From positions 620,001 through 684,000 of the forward strand of contig NZ_CP007770.1 in assembly GCF_000816185.1 (NCBI RefSeq): a stretch of 64,000 nucleotides of DNA. The letters are read 5' to 3'. The position numbers and the translations under genes are program-made. Below the pieces are notes generated by a model. The model was not told where the DNA came from. It worked only from the letters and a program-made list of their open reading frames with translations, and made no database searches. Of the stretch, positions 1-8,250 are shown one piece after another; the stretch's first letter is position 1; each line of letters begins with the position of its first letter. This stretch comes from Campylobacter insulaenigrae NCTC 12927 (lineage in GTDB: Bacteria > Campylobacterota > Campylobacteria > Campylobacterales > Campylobacteraceae).

Positions 1-32
1 ATAATAATAAATTTGGTATTTTTTGTTAAAAT

Positions 33-57
33 TATATTATTTTAAAGTCAAGGATAA
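33..57 (+). promoter_or_regulatory. possible -10 and ribosome binding site ahead of rppH
   Basis: A TATATT-like -10 lies at 33-38 in the AT-rich leader, and AAGGATAA (50-57) sits 8 nt before the rppH ATG. No recognisable -35 is present, which is usual for this genus. The real operon promoter could lie left of the window. Confidence 0.3.
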
Positions 58-65
58 GAAAACAA

Positions 66-536
66 ATGAAAGAAGAAAAAAAATATCGGCCTAATGTCGC
101 CGCTGTAATATTATCACCATCTTATCCTTTTGAGTGCAAAATGCTACTTGCAAGACGCAATGATATGGAAGATGTGTGGCAGTTTCCTCAAGGTGGAATC
201 GATGAAGGAGAGAGTGCTAAAACTGCTTTATTAAGAGAATTAAAAGAAGAAATAGGCACTGATGAAGTAGAAATTTTAGCTGAATTTCCTGAGTGGATTA
301 ATTATGATTTTCCTACAAAGATTGCTCAAAAAATGTATCCATATGATGGTCAAAGTCAGAAGTATTTTTTAGTAAGATTAAAAGCAAATGCAAAAATAAA
401 TTTAAATACTAAAAATCCTGAATTTGATGCTTATAAATTTGTTTATTTAGATGAAATTTTTAATATTACAAATCATTTTAAAAAACCTATCTATACAAAG
501 GTTTTAAAACACTTTAAAGAAGGGGGATATCTTTAA
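66..536 (+). CDS. rppH: RNA pyrophosphohydrolase (Nudix hydrolase)
   Basis: This 156-residue protein is a Nudix hydrolase of the RppH/NudH type, which removes pyrophosphate from 5' triphosphate RNA ends (or from dinucleoside polyphosphates) to start mRNA decay. The Nudix box is complete: GGIDEGE followed by RELKEEIG at about residues 43-64. The N-terminal YRPNVAAVIL strand and the WQFPQGG motif before the box are typical of RppH. The length matches the family. The stop codon shares one base with the lysC start, so the genes are translationally coupled. The family assignment is secure; the choice between RNA and dinucleoside substrate is by homology only. Confidence 0.9.
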   Translation: MKEEKKYRPNVAAVILSPSYPFECKMLLARRNDMEDVWQFPQGGIDEGESAKTALLRELKEEIGTDEVEILAEFPEWINYDFPTKIAQKMYPYDGQSQKYFLVRLKANAKINLNTKNPEFDAYKFVYLDEIFNITNHFKKPIYTKVLKHFKEGGYL

Positions 537-1738
537 TGTTGGTTGTTCAAAAATATGGCGGTACGAGCGTTGGAACACTAGAGCGTATAGATGAAGTTGC
601 TAAAAGAGTGGCACAAAGCAAAAAAAAATATGATAAATTAGTGGTAGTAGTTTCAGCTATGAGTGGAGTTACAAATGAATTAATCGATTTTGCTCATCAT
701 TTTAGCAAAAATCCTTCTGGTCGTGAAATGGATATGCTTTTAAGTAGTGGAGAGCGCGTTACTTCTTCATTACTTGCTATTGCGTTAAATGAAATGGGAT
801 TAAAAGCTATAGCTTTTTCAGGGCGTAATGCAGGAATTGTGACTGATAATATTTATACTAAAGCAAGAATTGAATTTATTGATACTGCAAATATAAATAA
901 AGCTTTAGAAGATAATTATATAGTCGTGGTTGCTGGCTTCCAAGGTGTAGATAGAATGGGAAATGTTACGACTTTGGGTCGTGGAGGAAGTGATTTAAGT
1001 GCCGTTGCTTTAGCTGGTGCTTTAAAAGCAGATTTATGTGAAATTTATACGGATGTAGATGGTGTTTATACAACTGATCCGCGGATTGAACCTAAGGCAA
1101 AAAAATTAGACAAAATTTCTTACGAAGAGATGCTAGAACTTGCTAGTTTAGGTGCAAAAGTGCTACAAAATCGTTCTGTTGAGCTTGCAAAAAAACTTAA
1201 TGTTAAATTGGTTACAAGAAGTAGCTTTAATAATAATGAAGGTACTATTATTACTAAGGAGGAAAATATGGAACAAGCTTTAGTTAGTGGCATTGCATTA
1301 GATAAAAATCAAGCAAGAATCACTTTGAGAAATATTGATGATAAACCAGGAATTGCAGCAGAAATTTTTGGAATTTTAGCAAATGAAAACATTAATGTTG
1401 ATATGATTATACAAAATGTAGGACTTGATGGAGCTACCAACTTAGGCTTTACTGTTTTAGAAAATGAAGTAGATCTTGCAACTGATGCAGTTAAAAAAGT
1501 GCTCGGTGAAAATGCACTTATTGAAACAGATAGCGCTGTAGTAAAAGTATCTGTTGTTGGTGTAGGTATGAAATCTCATTCTGGGGTTGCCTCAGCAGCT
1601 TTTAAGGCATTAGCAAATGAAAATATCAATATACAAATGATTTCAACAAGTGAAATCAAAATTTCAGTCATTGTTCATGAAAAGTATGGCGAATTGGCTG
1701 TTAGAGTTTTACATGAAGTTTATAAATTAGATATATAA
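536..1738 (+). CDS. lysC: aspartokinase
   Basis: Aspartate kinase catalyses the ATP-dependent first step of the lysine, threonine and methionine pathway and of diaminopimelate for peptidoglycan. The N-terminal kinase domain begins with KYGGTSVG (residues 6-13) and contains TTLGRGGSDLSA near residue 146. Two ACT regulatory domains follow from about residue 262 (DKPGIAAEIFG and the repeat near 340), suggesting feedback control by lysine and/or threonine. The 400-residue length is normal for a monofunctional enzyme. It overlaps rppH by one base and abuts hobA (shared base 1738). A strong in-frame ribosome binding site and ATG occur inside the gene at 1256-1270 (see separate entry). Confidence 0.95.
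   Translation: MLVVQKYGGTSVGTLERIDEVAKRVAQSKKKYDKLVVVVSAMSGVTNELIDFAHHFSKNPSGREMDMLLSSGERVTSSLLAIALNEMGLKAIAFSGRNAGIVTDNIYTKARIEFIDTANINKALEDNYIVVVAGFQGVDRMGNVTTLGRGGSDLSAVALAGALKADLCEIYTDVDGVYTTDPRIEPKAKKLDKISYEEMLELASLGAKVLQNRSVELAKKLNVKLVTRSSFNNNEGTIITKEENMEQALVSGIALDKNQARITLRNIDDKPGIAAEIFGILANENINVDMIIQNVGLDGATNLGFTVLENEVDLATDAVKKVLGENALIETDSAVVKVSVVGVGMKSHSGVASAAFKALANENINIQMISTSEIKISVIVHEKYGELAVRVLHEVYKLDI
1268..1738 (+). CDS. possible in-frame aspartokinase beta subunit (internal start in lysC)
   Basis: A perfect AAGGAGG (1256-1262) stands 5 nt before an in-frame ATG at 1268 inside lysC. Translation from there would give about 156 residues comprising only the two ACT domains. This is the arrangement known for alpha2-beta2 aspartokinases, for example Bacillus subtilis LysC and Corynebacterium glutamicum LysC, where the beta chain comes from an internal start. 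That the site is used here is inference; a Lys-Glu-Glu stretch could create the motif by chance. Confidence 0.45.
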   Translation: MEQALVSGIALDKNQARITLRNIDDKPGIAAEIFGILANENINVDMIIQNVGLDGATNLGFTVLENEVDLATDAVKKVLGENALIETDSAVVKVSVVGVGMKSHSGVASAAFKALANENINIQMISTSEIKISVIVHEKYGELAVRVLHEVYKLDI

Positions 1739-2274
1739 TGAGCAATAGTTTTTTAAAATTTACCTTAGAACAAATTAGACATAATGGTACTTATATGAGT
1801 TGGCTAGAGGAAAGGCGTTTGGAGTGGTCACCTTTAATAGCATCAAAACTTTCTTTATTGCTTCAAGGATATACTTTTATATTGATTACTGATGAACAAA
1901 GAATCTGGTTTGAAGAGTATTTTTTAAGTCAGATTAATGCCAAAAACACTAGGCCTTATGTGCCTTTTGTTTCTTTAAAAGGTATATATAATCAAACTTG
2001 CAAAAATTATGAAGATATTGCATTGTTAAACGATTTGTTAAGCATTTCCTTTCCTAATGGTTATGTGTATTTTTATATAGGCAAAAATTTAGATTTTAAA
2101 TCCCAAATTGCAAAATCTAAAGAAGATAGTTTACTTTGGTTGTTTGATGAACAATTGCAAAATAGTTTTTATCTTTCTTCAAATGATAAAGATCTTGATT
2201 TTAAGTTGATATCTTTGTATAAAATTTTTGATCAAAGTATAGATGCAGCAATATTTTCTAAGGTAGAAATTTGA
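1738..2274 (+). CDS. hobA: DnaA-binding initiation factor HobA
   Basis: This 178-residue protein resembles Helicobacter pylori HobA (HP1230), the epsilonproteobacterial factor that tetramerises and organises DnaA at oriC, a functional counterpart of DiaA. Recognisable shared stretches are WLEERRLEW near residue 22, IWFEEYFLSQIN near 57, LWLFDEQLQ near 134 and the C-terminal DFKLISLYKIFD. The protein has a SIS-like fold in Helicobacter. The assignment rests on remembered sequence similarity plus its place between lysC and holB, which I recall as the Campylobacter order. It starts on the last base of the lysC stop and overlaps holB by 4 nt. Confidence 0.85.
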   Translation: MSNSFLKFTLEQIRHNGTYMSWLEERRLEWSPLIASKLSLLLQGYTFILITDEQRIWFEEYFLSQINAKNTRPYVPFVSLKGIYNQTCKNYEDIALLNDLLSISFPNGYVYFYIGKNLDFKSQIAKSKEDSLLWLFDEQLQNSFYLSSNDKDLDFKLISLYKIFDQSIDAAIFSKVEI

Positions 2275-2933
2275 ATATAAGAAATAAAATCATCATACAT
2301 GATGATTTTGATTTTATACAAGATAAACTCATCAATGAATTTGGTGCTCATAAGATTAAATTTTTTATACCTAAAAATCCTGATATTGAGTTAAGACTTA
2401 ATGATTTAACTTATGACAAAAACGCTCAAGCGACAGCAAAAGCTATAATGAAAGAAAGTTATATAGCTGAATCTAGTGCCAAGATTATAGTAATTATGGC
2501 TAAATCTTTTCGCGATGAAGCACAAAATTTCTTATTAAAAATTTTTGAAGAACCACCTAAAAATGTTTATTTTATTGTTGTTGCTCCATCTAAAAATGTT
2601 TTTTTACCTACAATTCTTTCAAGATTTATAGTGGAAAAGTATAAAATAAAAAAAGAAAAAATTTCACTTGGAATTGATCTTAAAAAGATTGACTTGTCTG
2701 GTATTTTGAATTTTATAAAGCAATATGAAAATATAGATAAAAATGAATGTTTAAAACTTATTGATTCTTTGAGTTATGAATGCTTTAAACAGGGAATTAA
2801 ATTAAATGATAATGAGATAGATTTTTTTTATAAAGCTTATGAATTGATAAAATTAAATGCTAAGCCATCTGTAATATTAAGCACTATAATGTTGATTTTA
2901 TATGAGAGAAAAAATGAAAATTACCAAAATTAA
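2271..2933 (+). CDS. holB: DNA polymerase III delta' subunit (short form)
   Basis: This is a clamp-loader delta'-like protein of only 220 residues, against about 330 in Escherichia coli. The conserved segment EAQNFLLKIFEEPPKN (about residues 84-99), the LPTILSRF motif and the preceding IIVIMAK strand are the delta' hallmarks. There is no Walker A motif, as expected for a non-ATPase subunit. The zinc module and part of the N-terminal domain appear to be missing. The start is a TTG overlapping the hobA stop by 4 nt. The 3' end overlaps folP by 20 nt, pointing to coupled translation in a replication/folate operon. Confidence 0.8.
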   Translation: MNIRNKIIIHDDFDFIQDKLINEFGAHKIKFFIPKNPDIELRLNDLTYDKNAQATAKAIMKESYIAESSAKIIVIMAKSFRDEAQNFLLKIFEEPPKNVYFIVVAPSKNVFLPTILSRFIVEKYKIKKEKISLGIDLKKIDLSGILNFIKQYENIDKNECLKLIDSLSYECFKQGIKLNDNEIDFFYKAYELIKLNAKPSVILSTIMLILYERKNENYQN

Positions 2934-4053
2934 TTCAAGCACTCAATTTGAGCAAATTTCATCTTTGATTAAACCTCATAAAATGGGTAAAAAAATAATG
3001 AGTAAAAAAACTCAAATTCATTTTTTTTATATTCAAGATTTGAGAGCACCTGCTGCAAATATATTAAAACAAGACGCCTTAAGAGTTGGTGCAGAGCTTG
3101 TAACTCATAAAGATTTAATATTAGGAAAAGAACATACTAATGCTTTGTTGATGGCTACTAATGAGCAAATTCAAAAACTTATTCATAAAGAAAAAATGCA
3201 AGATTTTAATCTGAAATATTTGGCTAAATTTTTGGAAAAATCATTTCATAAACCAGTGTATCCAAAACTAATGGCTATCTTAAATATTAATAATGATAGC
3301 TTTAATCCGCAAAGTAGAGTTGATGAATTAAATTTTGAAAAAAAATTAAATGAAATTCTTGAATTAAAACCAGATTTTATAGATATAGGTGCTGTATCTT
3401 CAAGACCTGGTAGTATATATTGTGGTGAAAAAGAAGAATTTAGACGCTTAAAGAATATACTTGATTTGATATATAAAAAATCTTATTATAAAGAAAGTAT
3501 TTTTAGTTTGGATAGCTTTGATGAGCATTCTTTAAATTATGCGCTTGATAGAGGATTTGGTTTAATTAATGACATTACTGGGCTTGCTAATGAAAATTTA
3601 GCCAAACTTGCTGCTAGATTTAATGTGAAATATTGCCTTATGCATATGCAAAATACTCCGCTGACGATGCAAAATAATCCTTCTTATGAAGATGTCGTAC
3701 AAGAGCTTAGTGAATTTTTTGAGAAAAAAATTGCAATTTTAGAACAATATGGCGTGAAAGATATATTTTTAGATGTTGGTATAGGTTTTGGAAAAACTTC
3801 TTGGCATAATATGATACTTATTAAGCATTTAGAACATTTTTTGCAATTTCAAAAGCCTTTATTAGTGGGAGCTAGTAGAAAAAGTGTAATTGATGCATAC
3901 TTTCCAAGCAAAGTTGAAGAAAGATTAGCTGGTAGTTTGTATTTGCATTTAGAAGCTTTTAAAAATGGTGCAAGCATAATAAGAACGCATGATTTGTATG
4001 AGCATAAACAAATGTTTAAATTAGTAAAAGCTATGGATGAGGTTGTAATATGA
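2914..4053 (+). CDS. folP: dihydropteroate synthase
   Basis: FolP condenses p-aminobenzoate with dihydropterin pyrophosphate in folate synthesis and is the target of sulfonamides. The TIM-barrel motifs are present: MAILNINNDSF, FIDIGAVSSRPGS, LINDITGL, CLMHMQNTP, FLDVGIGFGKT and LLVGASRKS. About 110 residues precede the first motif, an N-terminal extension absent from short FolP proteins such as the E. coli enzyme. I chose ATG 2914 because GAGAGAA precedes it; an upstream in-frame ATG at 2902 would add four residues. The gene overlaps holB by 20 nt and ligA by 4 nt. Confidence 0.92.
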   Translation: MKITKINSSTQFEQISSLIKPHKMGKKIMSKKTQIHFFYIQDLRAPAANILKQDALRVGAELVTHKDLILGKEHTNALLMATNEQIQKLIHKEKMQDFNLKYLAKFLEKSFHKPVYPKLMAILNINNDSFNPQSRVDELNFEKKLNEILELKPDFIDIGAVSSRPGSIYCGEKEEFRRLKNILDLIYKKSYYKESIFSLDSFDEHSLNYALDRGFGLINDITGLANENLAKLAARFNVKYCLMHMQNTPLTMQNNPSYEDVVQELSEFFEKKIAILEQYGVKDIFLDVGIGFGKTSWHNMILIKHLEHFLQFQKPLLVGASRKSVIDAYFPSKVEERLAGSLYLHLEAFKNGASIIRTHDLYEHKQMFKLVKAMDEVVI

Positions 4054-6005
4054 CTTATGAAGAATATTTAAAAAATATAAAACTTGCAAATTCGTGGATG
4101 AGGGCTTATTATGAAGATGATGAGCCTTTAGCGAGTGATGATGAATATGACAAACTTATTAGAAAACTTAAAGAATTTGAAAATCTCAATAAAGACAAGA
4201 TTAGCAAAGAATCTCCTACTCAAAAAATAGCACCAACTTTACAAAGTGAATTTCATAAAATTACTCATTTAAGTAAAATGTGGTCAATGGAAGATGTTTT
4301 TGATGACAAGGAATTAAGAGCTTGGATTAAAAGAGCAAAGAGTGAATATGATTTTTTTATAGAGCCTAAATTTGATGGTGCTAGTTTGAATTTAGTTTAT
4401 GAAGATGGTTGTTTGGTTAGTGGAGCTACAAGAGGTGATGGACAAATTGGTGAAAATGTTACTTTAAACGTCAAAATGATTGATAATATTCCACAAACAA
4501 TAGCTTATAAAGAGAAAATTGAAATTCGTGGTGAAGTAGTAATTTTGAAAGAAGATTTTGAAAGAATTAATCAAAAAAGATTGAAGGATAATTTAAGTTT
4601 GTTTGCTAATCCACGCAATATGGCTAGCGGTTCATTAAGACAACTTGATACAAAAATAACTAAAGAAAGGAATTTAAAATTTTTTCCTTGGGGAGTGGGT
4701 TACAATACTTTAAATTTTATAAAACATTCTCAAGTAATGGATTTTATAAGAAATCTTGGATTTTTAAAAGATGACTTTGTATTTTGTTGTAAAGATATAG
4801 CTGAGGTATTAAAAAAATATGAAGAATTGTTAAATTTAAGAGATAAAAAGCCTATGATGATGGATGGTATGGTAGTAAGAGTTAATGATTTAAAGCACTG
4901 TCAACTTTTAGGGTATACGGTTAAATTTCCTAAATTTATGGTAGCTTTTAAATTTCCAGCTTTAGAAAAAACTACAACTTTACTTGGTATTAATTTACAA
5001 GTTGGAAGAAGTGGAGTGGTTACTCCTGTTGCTATATTAGAACCAGTAAATCTAGATGGAGTCATAGTTAAATCGGCTACTTTACATAATTTTGATGAAA
5101 TTTCTAGACTTGATTTGAAAATAGGTGATAGTGTAAGTGTAATACGTAGCGGTGATGTTATTCCTAAAATTACTAAGGTTTTTACTCAAAGAAGAGATGG
5201 CTTAGAACTTGATATAACTAAACCTAAAATTTGTCCAGAATGCGCTAGTGAACTTTTAGATGAAGGTGCATTTTTGAAATGCCAAAATTTAGATTGTAAA
5301 GCTAGATTAATAAATTCTATTATTTATTTTGTTTCTAAAAAATGTCTTAATATAGATGGACTTGGTGAAAATATAGTTGAACTTTTATTTAAAGAGGGAA
5401 AAATTACCAATATTGAAAGCATTTTTTTTCTAAAATATTGTGATTTTGAAAATTTGGAAGGTTTTAAAGAAAGAAAGATTACAAATCTTTTAAATGCCAT
5501 TCAAGAAGCAAAAAACTGCTCATTGAGTAAATTTATCACAGCTTTGGGTATTGAGCATATTGGTGAAGTTGCAGCTAAAAAACTAGCTAATACTTTTGGA
5601 TTTGCTTGGTATCAACAAAATTATGATACATATGAAAATTTGGAAGGTTTTGGCGAGCAAATGGCAAAGAGTTTGCAAGAATTTATTAAAGTTAATTGTT
5701 GTCGTATTGAGCATTTTTATAAGATTTTAAATTTAGAAGAAGAAAAAAATATAAGAATACACAATGAAAAAATTTCTAACAAAACTTTTGTTATCACAGG
5801 GACCTTATCCAAACCAAGAGATGAATTTAAGCAATTACTGGAGCAATATGGAGCTAAAGTGAATTCTAGTGTATCTAAAAAAACTGATTTCCTTTTATAT
5901 GGAGAAGATGCTGGAAGTAAATTGCAAAAAGCACAAGACTTAGGGGTTAAATGCATTAACGAGATAGAATTTGACGAAATTATAAAGGATATAGGTGAGA
6001 TTTGA
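4050..6005 (+). CDS. ligA: NAD-dependent DNA ligase
   Basis: LigA seals nicks in DNA using NAD+. The adenylation motif EPKFDGASL carries the AMP-accepting lysine at about residue 108, followed by TRGDG and RGEVVI. An OB fold, a four-Cys zinc finger (CPECASELL then CQNLDCKA, about residues 392-418), helix-hairpin-helix repeats and a C-terminal BRCT domain (NKTFVITGTL, about residues 570-650) complete the standard architecture. The 651-residue length is normal. It overlaps folP by 4 nt and tlyA by 11 nt. Confidence 0.97.
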   Translation: MTYEEYLKNIKLANSWMRAYYEDDEPLASDDEYDKLIRKLKEFENLNKDKISKESPTQKIAPTLQSEFHKITHLSKMWSMEDVFDDKELRAWIKRAKSEYDFFIEPKFDGASLNLVYEDGCLVSGATRGDGQIGENVTLNVKMIDNIPQTIAYKEKIEIRGEVVILKEDFERINQKRLKDNLSLFANPRNMASGSLRQLDTKITKERNLKFFPWGVGYNTLNFIKHSQVMDFIRNLGFLKDDFVFCCKDIAEVLKKYEELLNLRDKKPMMMDGMVVRVNDLKHCQLLGYTVKFPKFMVAFKFPALEKTTTLLGINLQVGRSGVVTPVAILEPVNLDGVIVKSATLHNFDEISRLDLKIGDSVSVIRSGDVIPKITKVFTQRRDGLELDITKPKICPECASELLDEGAFLKCQNLDCKARLINSIIYFVSKKCLNIDGLGENIVELLFKEGKITNIESIFFLKYCDFENLEGFKERKITNLLNAIQEAKNCSLSKFITALGIEHIGEVAAKKLANTFGFAWYQQNYDTYENLEGFGEQMAKSLQEFIKVNCCRIEHFYKILNLEEEKNIRIHNEKISNKTFVITGTLSKPRDEFKQLLEQYGAKVNSSVSKKTDFLLYGEDAGSKLQKAQDLGVKCINEIEFDEIIKDIGEI

Positions 6006-6717
6006 TATTTTTGTAAGTCAAAAATTAAATATCAGTCGAAATAAAGCACGCGAGTTGATAGAAAATCAGCAAATATTGTTAAATGGTGAAGCTAAAAAGA
6101 TTTCATATAATATAGACAACGCTGAACCTTTAGAAGATAAAAGTTTAGAATTAACTCTTTTGGAAGATTTTTTTGTAAGTAGAGCTGCATACAAATTAAA
6201 ATATTTTTTGCAAAATTATCCTGCTAGTATTGAAAATAAAATTTGTCTTGACATAGGTTCATCTACCGGAGGATTTGTACAAATTTTGCATCAAAAAAAT
6301 GCTAAAATGATTTATGCTTTAGATGTGGGTTCTAATCAGCTTCATGAAAAATTAAAAACACTCAATAATATTATTTTATATGAAAATATGGACTTGAGAA
6401 ATTTTAATAGCAAAATAAAATTTGATGTAATTACTTGTGATGTGAGTTTTATATCATTAGTTCATTTATTGCCTTATATTAATAACTTAGCAAAAGATAC
6501 GATAATTTTACTTTTTAAACCTCAATTTGAAGTTGGAAAGAATATTAAGCGTAATAAGAATGGTGTTGTAAAAGATGATAAAGCTATAAAACTAGCTAAA
6601 ATGAGTTTTGAGAAAGAATGTGCTAAGCTCGGTTGGATTTTACAAATGACACAAATTTCAAATTTAAAAGGAAAAGAAGGTAATGTGGAGTTTTTCTACG
6701 CCTATAAAAAAATCTGA
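5995..6717 (+). CDS. tlyA: TlyA rRNA 2'-O-methyltransferase
   Basis: The protein has an N-terminal S4 RNA-binding domain (residues 1-60) joined to an FtsJ/RrmJ-like methyltransferase with the SAM motif CLDIGSSTGGF near residue 83 and a KPQFEVG motif near 176. TlyA methylates 23S rRNA C1920 (and 16S C1409 in type II forms), which confers capreomycin sensitivity; Campylobacter TlyA is known as the short type I. The length of 240 residues fits type I. It starts with GTG inside the ligA end and overlaps ribF by 35 nt. Confidence 0.9.
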   Translation: MRFDIFVSQKLNISRNKARELIENQQILLNGEAKKISYNIDNAEPLEDKSLELTLLEDFFVSRAAYKLKYFLQNYPASIENKICLDIGSSTGGFVQILHQKNAKMIYALDVGSNQLHEKLKTLNNIILYENMDLRNFNSKIKFDVITCDVSFISLVHLLPYINNLAKDTIILLFKPQFEVGKNIKRNKNGVVKDDKAIKLAKMSFEKECAKLGWILQMTQISNLKGKEGNVEFFYAYKKI

Positions 6718-7534
6718 TATTAAAAAAATCGCTATAGGGCGTTTTGATGGTATACACCTTGGACATTTAGAATTGTGTAAACATCTAGATGAAAATTCTG
6801 CACTTTTGATTATTTTAAAAAATGAAGATAATTTTTTAACACCTGGAAATTTTAGGAATAAAATTGTAGATTTGCCATTAATTTTTTTGAGTTTTACAAA
6901 AATTAAACATTTAAATGCAAAAGATTTTTTAAAATTGTTATTGAGTGAATTTGTTAATCTAGAAAAAATTATTGTAGGGTATGATTTTAAATTCGGTAAA
7001 GAGAGAAAATGGGGCGCTGAAAATATACAAGAACTTTGTGGAATTCAAACTATTATTGTTGATGAATTTAAGAAAAACAATATTAGCGTCCATACAAGCA
7101 TGATTAAAGAAATGTTGCAAAATGGAAATGTTTTTGAAGCTAAAGCATATCTTGGTAGATTTTACAATATAGTTGCAGATGTTATCAAGGGGCAGGGTAT
7201 TGGCTCAAAATTACTATTTGCAACGATCAATTTAAAAACTAAAAATTTTTTCTTACCAAAAAATGGTGTTTATGCTAGCATTGTAAAAATTCATGATATA
7301 TGTTTTTTTAGTATTACGTTTTTAGGTGTTAGATCAACTGATAAACATTTTTCACTAGAAACACATATTTTGGTAGATGATTTTAATGAGTTGATACCAC
7401 AAAAAGTAGAACTTGAATTTATAGATTACATTAGAGAAAATAAGCAATTTGATAATTTAATGGATTTAAAAAAACAAATCAGTCAAGATATTATACAAGC
7501 TAAGCAAATTTTAGGGAAATTAAATGAAGGATGA
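6683..7534 (+). CDS. ribF: bifunctional riboflavin kinase / FAD synthetase
   Basis: RibF makes FMN and then FAD from riboflavin. The adenylyltransferase half shows GRFDGIHLGHLEL (about residues 17-29) with the HxGH nucleotidyl-transfer motif. The kinase half follows from about residue 155 (VIKGQGIGSKLLFATINL). The family PTAN motif reads ATIN here: Thr and Asn are kept, Pro and Ala are changed. The start at 6683 is supported by an AAGGAAAAGAAGG-type binding site just upstream inside tlyA, although it creates a 35-nt overlap. The end overlaps cmoA by 11 nt. Confidence 0.9.
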   Translation: MWSFSTPIKKSDIKKIAIGRFDGIHLGHLELCKHLDENSALLIILKNEDNFLTPGNFRNKIVDLPLIFLSFTKIKHLNAKDFLKLLLSEFVNLEKIIVGYDFKFGKERKWGAENIQELCGIQTIIVDEFKKNNISVHTSMIKEMLQNGNVFEAKAYLGRFYNIVADVIKGQGIGSKLLFATINLKTKNFFLPKNGVYASIVKIHDICFFSITFLGVRSTDKHFSLETHILVDDFNELIPQKVELEFIDYIRENKQFDNLMDLKKQISQDIIQAKQILGKLNEG

Positions 7535-8228
7535 TATTTTTAAAAAACCTTTAGAAAAACAATTTGAATTTGATACTGATGTTGCTAGCGTTTTTGATGA
7601 TATGGTTTCTAGATCTGTGCCATTTTATAGTCAAAACCTTAAACTTATAGTTGATATTATTGAGCGTTTTGCATCGAAAAATTCTAAAATTTGCGATCTT
7701 GGCTGTTCTACCTCTAGTTTATTGTTGGCATTGTTTGAAAGAAGGCAAGATTTGAAATTAAGCGGCGTTGATAATGCTCAAGCTATGTTGAATATTGCAA
7801 AAAGTAAGTCTAATGCTTTTGGTGCTAAAATAGATTTTTACAATAAAAATCTCGATGAATTTGATTTTTTTAGGAATGATGTTTTTATAGCTACTTACAC
7901 CATGCAATTTATTCGTCCACAAAAAAGACAAAATATTATTAATAAAATTTACGAAAATTTGAATAACAACGGAATTTTTATTATGAGTGAAAAAATTCTC
8001 TATGATGATGTAAAAATTTCTAAAAAAATGATAGAAATATATGAAAATTATAAACAAGAGCAAGGATATACTAGATTAGAAATTGCCACTAAAAGGGAAG
8101 CACTTGAGAATATTCTCATACCTTATACACAAGATGAAAATATTACCATGTTAAAAAATGCTGGATTTGTAAGAGTAGAGAGTGTATTTAAGTGGGTAAA
8201 TTTCGAAACGTTTATAGCTTTTAAATAA
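7524..8228 (+). CDS. cmoA: carboxy-SAM synthase CmoA
   Basis: CmoA converts SAM and prephenate to carboxy-SAM, used by CmoB to modify the tRNA wobble uridine to cmo5U. The Rossmann SAM-binding motif CDLGCSTSSLL lies near residue 57 and VDNAQAML near 80, and the full length of 234 residues fits the family. The typical N-terminal FDTDVASVFDDMVSRSVP segment is present. It closes the operon that began at rppH; a hairpin follows immediately. The assignment is firm; no cmoB is in the window. Confidence 0.88.
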   Translation: MKDDIFKKPLEKQFEFDTDVASVFDDMVSRSVPFYSQNLKLIVDIIERFASKNSKICDLGCSTSSLLLALFERRQDLKLSGVDNAQAMLNIAKSKSNAFGAKIDFYNKNLDEFDFFRNDVFIATYTMQFIRPQKRQNIINKIYENLNNNGIFIMSEKILYDDVKISKKMIEIYENYKQEQGYTRLEIATKREALENILIPYTQDENITMLKNAGFVRVESVFKWVNFETFIAFK

Positions 8229-8250
8229 AATGTTTGAAAAATCAAACATT
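8229..8250. terminator. hairpin between convergent cmoA and ychF
   Basis: A perfect 9-bp inverted repeat AATGTTTGA / TCAAACATT with an AAAA loop begins one base after the cmoA stop and includes the ychF stop codon. Neither side has a strong T tract, so it may be a weak bidirectional terminator or a 3'-end stabiliser. Confidence 0.5.

Noticed and set aside
7758-8063. 101-residue leftward frame inside cmoA
   Set aside because: It is antisense to the conserved methyltransferase domain of cmoA and consists of Phe/Ile/Asn-rich sequence without start signals.
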